DNA of 5,144 nt, taken from NCBI GenBank assembly GCA_937898095.1, contig CALDKR010000168.1:1-5144 (forward strand). The letters run 5' to 3'. The notes under the pieces were generated by a model. It was not told where the DNA came from and did no database searches. It saw only the letters and a list, made by a program, of their open reading frames with translations. Shown piece after piece: positions 1 through 5,144 of this stretch; position 1 is the first letter of the stretch, and each line of letters starts with the position of its first letter. The position numbers were made by a program, and so were the translations under genes. The stretch is from an uncultured Rhodoluna sp. (GTDB lineage Bacteria > Actinomycetota > Actinomycetes > Actinomycetales > Microbacteriaceae).

Positions 1-330
1 AAGGCCCGGGCCAACAATCCGGCTCTGGCCACAGCCCGGGCCAAGGTGGCAGTTGCCGACAATGAAACCAAAAAGGCCTTTGCGAACCGGATGCCGGTTG
101 TCGACGGCGTGATCCAGCGCGCCACCAGCAAAAGCGACAACGTCACCAACCCGGACTATCGCTATACCAACCGGCAGATCGGGATCCAGATCAGTGTTCC
201 GCTCTACCAAGGGGGCTATTTCCAGTCGAAGGAGCGCCAAAGCCTGGCGCAATTGCGTGAGGCCCAGGCCCAGGAATTGAGCGCCGACCGCAGGCTGTCC
301 GCATTGGTTCGCGAGAGCTATTTTGCCGTG
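1..330 (+). CDS. TolC-family outer membrane efflux protein, internal fragment (5' end off window, 3' end replaced)
   Basis: The frame is open from base 1 and gives about 110 residues that match the second outer-membrane-efflux (OEP) repeat of TolC-type proteins. These form the trimeric outer-membrane exit duct for type I secretion and drug efflux in diderm bacteria. Seen: a helix start with NNPALATARAKVAVAD (codons 5-20), an SDNVTNP/YRYTNRQ stretch (about codons 45-58), the strand motif QIGIQISVPLYQGG (nt 175-216), and a following Gln/Ala/Glu-rich coiled helix ending VRESYFAV. The true TolC C terminus (second half of the last helix) is missing, because the frame continues into a DUF2520 domain. 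All four prolines here are CCG and four of eleven arginines are CGG; the DUF2520 part has no CCG among seven prolines. A monoderm actinobacterium should not encode TolC, so I infer foreign or chimeric DNA, probably from a proteobacterium. An in-frame GTG at 46 is not a credible start, since homology extends upstream of it to base 1. Confidence 0.85.
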
Positions 331-339
331 GCTGCACCA
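316..339. other. Junction between TolC-type and DUF2520-type sequence (probable chimera breakpoint)
   Basis: Upstream of this interval the translation is TolC-like (...LVRESY). Downstream it is DUF2520-like (AAPEAALPIAQAL...). The codons at 322-330 encode Phe-Ala-Val, which fits both families: TolC proteins often have Tyr-Phe-x-Val here and actinobacterial DUF2520 proteins have Phe-Ala-Val-x-Ala-Pro. A short shared stretch of roughly 9-12 bases is therefore the probable overlap at which two unrelated molecules or reads were joined. The exact breakpoint cannot be fixed from this sequence alone. Confidence 0.7.
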
Positions 340-609
340 GAAGCTGCGTTGCCAATCGCCCAGGCACTGGTTATCGACATGGGCTCAGAACCCATCGCAA
401 TTGCCGAATCAGACAGAGCCAAATATTTTGAAGCCTGGTCAGTGGCTAGCAATTTTTCAGCGCTTGTGGTCAACCAGGCCATCGGACTGCTTGAAGAAAT
501 CGGCATCGAACACGCTCGCGCGGTCATCGCACCTGCGGTTCGCAGTGCAGTCGATCAAGCTCTAGCTGTCGGCCACCGCCCCTTCGACCCCGATGAGCTG
601 CTGCCATGA
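331..609 (+). CDS. Rossmann-like/DUF2520 protein, C-terminal part only
   Basis: About 92 residues match the C-terminal helical DUF2520 domain of proteins that carry an N-terminal NAD(P)-binding Rossmann-like domain, the gene regularly found just before panC in Actinobacteria. Recognisable pieces are APEAALPIAQALVIDMGSEP (331-390), IAESDRAKYFEA, the helix SNFSALVVNQAIGLLEEIGI (about nt 448-507), and APAVRSAVDQAL near the end. The fold resembles ProC/ketopantoate-reductase-type dehydrogenases, and linkage to panC has suggested a role near pantothenate synthesis, but the reaction is not something I can state. The N-terminal Rossmann domain (about two thirds of the protein) is absent, because the frame is joined to TolC-like sequence near 330. 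The stop TGA (607-609) overlaps the panC ATG, so the two are probably translationally coupled. The domain call is firm; the function is open. Confidence 0.85.
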   Translation, partial: AAPEAALPIAQALVIDMGSEPIAIAESDRAKYFEAWSVASNFSALVVNQAIGLLEEIGIEHARAVIAPAVRSAVDQALAVGHRPFDPDELLP

Positions 610-1451
610 AGCAAGTGAATTTGGCTGATGAGCTAGCCAACGAAATCGAAGAAGCCCGTGCCGCTGGCAAGCAAATAGCCTTTGTGCCGACTATGGGCGC
701 GCTGCACGAAGGGCACCTTTCGCTGGTGCGCCAGGCCCGAGCAAATGCCGACTTCGTCGTCGTGTCAATCTTTGTGAACCCACTTCAGTTTGGCCCGGCC
801 GAAGACTTCGAAAAATATCCTCGAGACCTAAACGCCGATGCCGAGTTGCTTCGCAGCGTCGGGGCAGACTTGCTATTTGCACCAACCGTTGATGTGATTT
901 ATCCAAACGGCGGTCAGGTCACCAAGTCGGCGGGTCACATCGGCGACCTTTACGAAGGTGCTAGTCGCCCAGGTCATTTTGATGGCATGCTCACCGTTGT
1001 CGCCCGTCTATTCGATTTGGTCAAGCCAGACATCGCGGTTTTTGGAGCCAAAGACGCGCAGCAGGTTGCCCTAATTCGCAACATGGTTGCTGCTGACTAC
1101 CCAAACATAACCCTGTATGAAGCCCCAACCGTGCGCGAAGAATCTGGTCTGGCGCTGTCAAGCCGCAATCGCTACCTCGACGCCCACCAACACGATGTGG
1201 CCATCCACTTGAATTCCGCTTTGCGTGCCGGTGAACAAGATGCTCGCGCCGGCGCTAAGCCATCGCAGGTCTTAATCGCCGTCAACGCCGAGTTGGCCAA
1301 GGCGCCTGAGGCTAAACTTGACTACATCGCACTTGTCGACAGTGAATCATTTGAATCAATTGACGATAATTTCACCGGTCGGGCTCGTTTGCTCATCGCC
1401 GCAAAGGTGGGCGAAACCCGTTTGATCGACAATCTAGAAATCAAGTTTTAG
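606..1451 (+). CDS. panC: Pantothenate synthetase (pantoate--beta-alanine ligase)
   Basis: Cytoplasmic enzyme (EC 6.3.2.1) that joins D-pantoate and beta-alanine with ATP, via a pantoyl-adenylate, to give pantothenate for CoA synthesis. The 281-residue length is normal for PanC. Seen: the nucleotide-binding motif PTMGALHEGH with the HxGH histidines at residues 34 and 37; the pantoate-binding segment SIFVNPLQFGPAEDFEKYPR (54-73); GHFDGMLTVVARLF (123-136); FGAKDAQQ (146-153); the KMSKS-like loop SSRN (185-188); and a C-terminal dimerisation/lid domain ending RLLIAAKVGETRLIDN (261-276). All expected catalytic motifs are intact. The ATG at 606 overlaps the preceding stop as ATGA and has no strong Shine-Dalgarno, which favours translational coupling to the DUF2520 gene. 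No panD follows, so beta-alanine must come from elsewhere in the genome or from uptake (inference). Confidence 0.97.
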   Translation: MKQVNLADELANEIEEARAAGKQIAFVPTMGALHEGHLSLVRQARANADFVVVSIFVNPLQFGPAEDFEKYPRDLNADAELLRSVGADLLFAPTVDVIYPNGGQVTKSAGHIGDLYEGASRPGHFDGMLTVVARLFDLVKPDIAVFGAKDAQQVALIRNMVAADYPNITLYEAPTVREESGLALSSRNRYLDAHQHDVAIHLNSALRAGEQDARAGAKPSQVLIAVNAELAKAPEAKLDYIALVDSESFESIDDNFTGRARLLIAAKVGETRLIDNLEIKF

Positions 1452-1454
1452 GAG
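1450..1454 (+). promoter_or_regulatory. lysS Shine-Dalgarno overlapping the panC stop
   Basis: AGGAG lies inside and just after the panC TAG (1449-1451), 6 nt before the lysS ATG at 1461. This overlap leaves no room for a separate promoter between the two genes, so lysS is co-transcribed with panC unless a promoter lies within panC. It also fixes the lysS start. Confidence 0.8.
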
Positions 1455-1460
1455 CGCCGC

Positions 1461-2969
1461 ATGAGCGACGAAACCAAAGCAGTTGACGCCGTTGAGCTAG
1501 ACGAAGAACAAGATCTGCCAGAGCAGATTGCCGTTCGCTTAGCTAAGCGCGATCGCCTCAACCAGCTCAACGACGCTTATCCGGTCAGTTTGCCGATCAC
1601 CCACACCATCGATGGTGTGCGCGAGGCATATCCTGACCTTGAAATCGATGTTGCCACCGGCGACAAAGTTGCCCTGGCCGGACGCATCGTGTTTCAGCGC
1701 AACACCGGAAAACTCTGCTTTGCCACTCTTCAGGCCGGCACCGGCACTCGCATTCAAGCCATGCTCTCGCTCGACAAAGTTGGCGAAGAGCAGCTCGAGC
1801 TTTATAAAGAACTTGTCGATCTAGGCGACCACCTATTCGTGACCGGCGAGGTAATCACCTCGAAGCGCGGCGAGCTGTCTATTTTGGTTGACGAGTGGAA
1901 GATGGCTGCCAAGACCATTCGCCCACTGCCAAACCTGCACAACGAACTCGGCGAGGAATATCGCGTTCGTCACCGCTATGTTGACTTGATTGTTCGCGAT
2001 CGCGCGCGCGAGGTTGTGCAGATTCGCTCAAAGGTTATGCAGTCACTGCGCCGCACTTTTGACGCTCAGAACTTCATCGAAGTCGAGACTCCGATGCTGC
2101 AGACCATTCACGGTGGCGCTTCGGCTCGCCCATTCAAGACCCACTCAAACGCTTTCGACACCGAGCTGTTTTTGCGCATCGCACCTGAGCTTTTCTTGAA
2201 GCGCGCAGTTGTTGGTGGCATCGATCGCGTGTTCGAAATCAACCGCAACTTCAGAAACGAGGGTGCCGACCGCACTCACTCGCCTGAGTTTGCAATGCTC
2301 GAGGCCTATCAGGCATACGGTGACTACAACAGCATCGCCGACCTAACTCAGCAGCTAATCCAAAATGCCGCCATGGATGTTTTCGGCACCCACCAGGTCG
2401 AACTCGAAAATGGCGAGATCAACGATCTTTCGGGCAACTGGCCTCGAATTTCGATGTATGAATCGCTGTCAGAGGCATCGGGTGTTGAAGTGACTCCAGA
2501 GACTTCGATGGCCGAGCTTAAGAAGCTTGCCGACAAGGTCGGAATCGAAATCGACCACCCGTTGGCTGGCAAATATGTTGAAGAGCTTTGGGAGCACTTC
2601 GTAAAGACCGACTTGGTAAACCCAACCTTTGTGATTGATTTTCCGGTTGACACATCACCGCTAACTCGCGACCACCGCAGCAAGTCTGGTGTCGTCGAGA
2701 AGTGGGATCTATACATTCGCGGATATGAGCAGGCAACCGGCTATTCAGAGTTGGTTGACCCGGTTATTCAGCGCGCACGCTTTATCGAGCAGGTCACTTT
2801 GGCTGCGGCTGGCGACCCTGAGGCCATGAAGCTAGACGAAGACTTTTTGAAGGCTCTTGAGTTCGGCATGCCACCTTCGGGTGGAATGGGAATGGGCATC
2901 GACCGGTTGTTGATGTCGCTAACCGGTCTAGGAATCCGCGAGACCATCATGTTCCCGCTGGTCAAATAG
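1461..2969 (+). CDS. lysS: Lysyl-tRNA synthetase, class II
   Basis: Charges tRNA-Lys with lysine using ATP (EC 6.1.1.6) in the cytoplasm; 502 residues is normal for bacterial class II LysRS. Domains: an acidic N-terminal leader (1-20); an OB-fold anticodon-binding domain (about 68-155, with [18 protein letters not shown]); then the class II catalytic core. Motif 1 region: [10 protein letters not shown] (205-214), followed by [16 protein letters not shown]. Motif 2: [20 protein letters not shown] (256-275), with the arginine that contacts ATP. Motif 3: [16 protein letters not shown] (469-484). The lysine-pocket segment reads [14 protein letters not shown] (421-434), the usual actinobacterial variant of the E. 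coli form. All three class II motifs are intact, so the enzyme should be active. The start at 1461 is supported by a Shine-Dalgarno 6 nt upstream. It is compactly linked to panC, as in many actinobacteria, where lysS sits between the pantothenate genes and clpC. Confidence 0.97.
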   Translation: MSDETKAVDAVELDEEQDLPEQIAVRLAKRDRLNQLNDAYPVSLPITHTIDGVREAYPDLEIDVATGDKVALAGRIVFQRNTGKLCFATLQAGTGTRIQAMLSLDKVGEEQLELYKELVDLGDHLFVTGEVITSKRGELSILVDEWKMAAKTIRPLPNLHNELGEEYRVRHRYVDLIVRDRAREVVQIRSKVMQSLRRTFDAQNFIEVETPMLQTIHGGASARPFKTHSNAFDTELFLRIAPELFLKRAVVGGIDRVFEINRNFRNEGADRTHSPEFAMLEAYQAYGDYNSIADLTQQLIQNAAMDVFGTHQVELENGEINDLSGNWPRISMYESLSEASGVEVTPETSMAELKKLADKVGIEIDHPLAGKYVEELWEHFVKTDLVNPTFVIDFPVDTSPLTRDHRSKSGVVEKWDLYIRGYEQATGYSELVDPVIQRARFIEQVTLAAAGDPEAMKLDEDFLKALEFGMPPSGGMGMGIDRLLMSLTGLGIRETIMFPLVK

Positions 2970-2976
2970 ACCGGTT
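2901..2976. repeat. Three copies of an 8-mer (GACCGGTT/AACCGGTC) around the lysS stop codon
   Basis: GACCGGTT occurs at 2901-2908 and 2969-2976, and its exact reverse complement AACCGGTC at 2921-2928. The middle copy can pair with the first (8-bp stem, 12-nt loop) or with the third (8-bp stem, 40-nt loop). The two hairpins are mutually exclusive. The first two copies are inside lysS motif 3; the third begins at the last base of the stop codon. No T-run follows, so this is not a standard intrinsic terminator. The sequence identity is certain; any function is speculative. Confidence 0.5.
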
Positions 2977-3021
2977 CTTAATCGAGAATATTGATTCAAA
3001 CTAAACAAATTCGCCGCAGAT

Positions 3022-3029
3022 AAGAGGAG
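3022..3029 (+). promoter_or_regulatory. Shine-Dalgarno of the small membrane-protein gene
   Basis: AAGAGGAG, a strong match to the anti-Shine-Dalgarno, ends 5 nt before the ATG at 3035. It supports the small reading frame as a real, efficiently translated gene. It lies at the end of a 65-nt AT-rich spacer after lysS in which I find no convincing -35/-10 pair. Confidence 0.8.
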
Positions 3030-3034
3030 TTCGC

Positions 3035-3241
3035 ATGGACGTATGGAGCTGGCTTGGCGATGCTTTCGTCTCATTGATTCCGCCGGTTTTGGTTGGCCTG
3101 CTGTTTTGGGTGATCATGCGCTCGATTCTTAATGCCGACAAGACCGAACGCAAGGTCTATCAAAAAATGGAAGCCGAAATTCGCCAGGCCCGAGGGTCTA
3201 AAGCTGTGAGCGAACAGGCCCCAAAAGGCGATAAAGCCTAA
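3035..3241 (+). CDS. Small single-pass membrane protein (68 aa), unknown function
   Basis: A 68-residue protein with one hydrophobic segment (about residues 10-29, FVSLIPPVLVGLLFWVIMRS) followed by a charged, probably helical tail (33-53, rich in Lys, Glu and Arg) and a polar Lys/Ala/Gln end. There is no cleavable signal peptide. Charge distribution (acidic N terminus, Arg/Lys right after the segment) suggests N-outside, C-inside topology. Evidence that it is real: a strong Shine-Dalgarno 5 nt upstream, tight placement between lysS and clpC, and a sequence that looks like the short conserved hypothetical proteins I associate with this position in Microbacteriaceae (SILNADK/R followed by a charged helix). 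I recognise no functional family. In mycobacteria the slot between lysS and clpC1 is held by lsr2, a nucleoid protein; this protein is not Lsr2-like. A regulatory or adaptor role for ClpC at the membrane is possible but purely conjectural. Confidence 0.8.
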   Translation: MDVWSWLGDAFVSLIPPVLVGLLFWVIMRSILNADKTERKVYQKMEAEIRQARGSKAVSEQAPKGDKA

Positions 3242-3253
3242 CTAACATCATTT

Positions 3254-3283
3254 CTAGACGCCTGTGCTCGCAGGCTTCGCTAG
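3254..3283 (+). promoter_or_regulatory. Hairpin in the clpC 5' leader, reaching into the Shine-Dalgarno
   Basis: GCCTG (3260-3264) and CAGGC (3271-3275) form a 5-bp stem with a 6-nt loop. Outside it, CTAG at 3254-3257 can pair with CTAG at 3280-3283 across a 2/4-nt internal loop. The outer arm overlaps the first bases of the clpC Shine-Dalgarno (AGGAG, 3282-3286). No T-run follows, so it is not a classic terminator. It might partly mask the ribosome site or mark an RNA-processing point. The pairing is visible; the role is inference. Confidence 0.35.
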
Positions 3284-3286
3284 GAG
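3282..3286 (+). promoter_or_regulatory. clpC Shine-Dalgarno, deciding between two ATG codons
   Basis: AGGAG is followed by two adjacent in-frame ATGs, at 3290 and 3293. Spacing is 3 nt to the first and 6 nt to the second, so 3293 is the better start. It also gives a protein beginning [10 protein letters not shown], the standard ClpC N terminus. Confidence 0.75.
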
Positions 3287-3292
3287 TTAATG

Positions 3293-5144
<1,852 letters not shown>

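Noticed and set aside
4..44. Direct repeat GCCCGGGCCAA at 4-14 and 34-44, with a palindromic core
   Set aside because: Both copies encode Ala-Arg-Ala in one helix with GC-rich codons; two copies in a TolC fragment at the window edge are explained by coding and carry no further signal.
46..609. A 187-aa protein starting at GTG 46
   Set aside because: The TolC similarity continues upstream to base 1, so 46 is an internal valine codon; the frame is also a join of two unrelated families.
2348..2716. 122-codon open frame on the minus strand inside lysS, and similar minus-strand frames inside clpC
   Set aside because: They lie opposite intact conserved genes, have Ser/Pro/Arg-rich low-complexity translations, and lack plausible ribosome sites; they are shadows of codon bias.
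2970..3034. Possible promoter or terminator in the AT-rich spacer after lysS
   Set aside because: TTGATT at 2991 has no acceptable -10 at 16-18 nt, other hexamers are poor, and TTCT/AGAA (2975-2988) is only a 4-bp stem with no T-run. A promoter may exist but cannot be supported.
3242..3292. CtsR or ClgR operator before clpC
   Set aside because: No tandem GGTCAAA-type heptads as for CtsR, and no full GTTCGC-N5-GCG-type match as I recall for ClgR; only partial CGC words occur.

Overview
The window reads as an actinobacterial housekeeping operon, all genes on the + strand: the end of a DUF2520 gene, panC, lysS, a small membrane-protein gene and the first ~617 codons of clpC. The protein sequences are typical of a Gram-positive actinobacterium. 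The moderate GC, the CCA/CGC-rich codon choice and the exact wording of the LysRS and ClpC motifs suggest a freshwater Microbacteriaceae-type organism (Rhodoluna/Aquiluna-like). That taxonomic placement is inference from recognition, not from a search.

The one region that does not belong is the left edge. Bases 1 to about 330 encode a TolC-family outer-membrane efflux fragment, a protein of diderm (proteobacterial) bacteria. At about 322-333 it runs in frame into the C-terminal part of the DUF2520 protein, so a continuous open frame covers 1-609. The join lies at a short Phe-Ala-Val stretch that both families could carry, and codon choice changes across it. The likeliest reading is a chimeric contig or read joined by micro-homology, not a real fusion gene.

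From 331 on, the layout is compact. The DUF2520 stop overlaps the panC start (ATGA, 606-609). The panC stop overlaps the lysS Shine-Dalgarno (1450-1454). lysS is followed by a 65-nt AT-rich spacer, the 68-aa membrane protein (3035-3241), a 51-nt spacer with a small hairpin, and clpC (3293 to the right edge, truncated after the start of the second AAA+ module). There is no stretch over 300 bases without a gene.

The genes serve pantothenate/CoA synthesis (panC, perhaps the DUF2520 protein), lysine charging for translation (lysS) and regulated proteolysis (clpC). The order resembles the panC-panD-coaX-lysS-lsr2-clpC order of mycobacteria, but panD and coaX are missing here and the lsr2 slot holds the small membrane protein. 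I see no defence system, mobile element, CRISPR array or RNA gene. Apart from the chimeric junction, the most unusual local structure is a triplet of the 8-mer GACCGGTT/AACCGGTC around the lysS stop codon.
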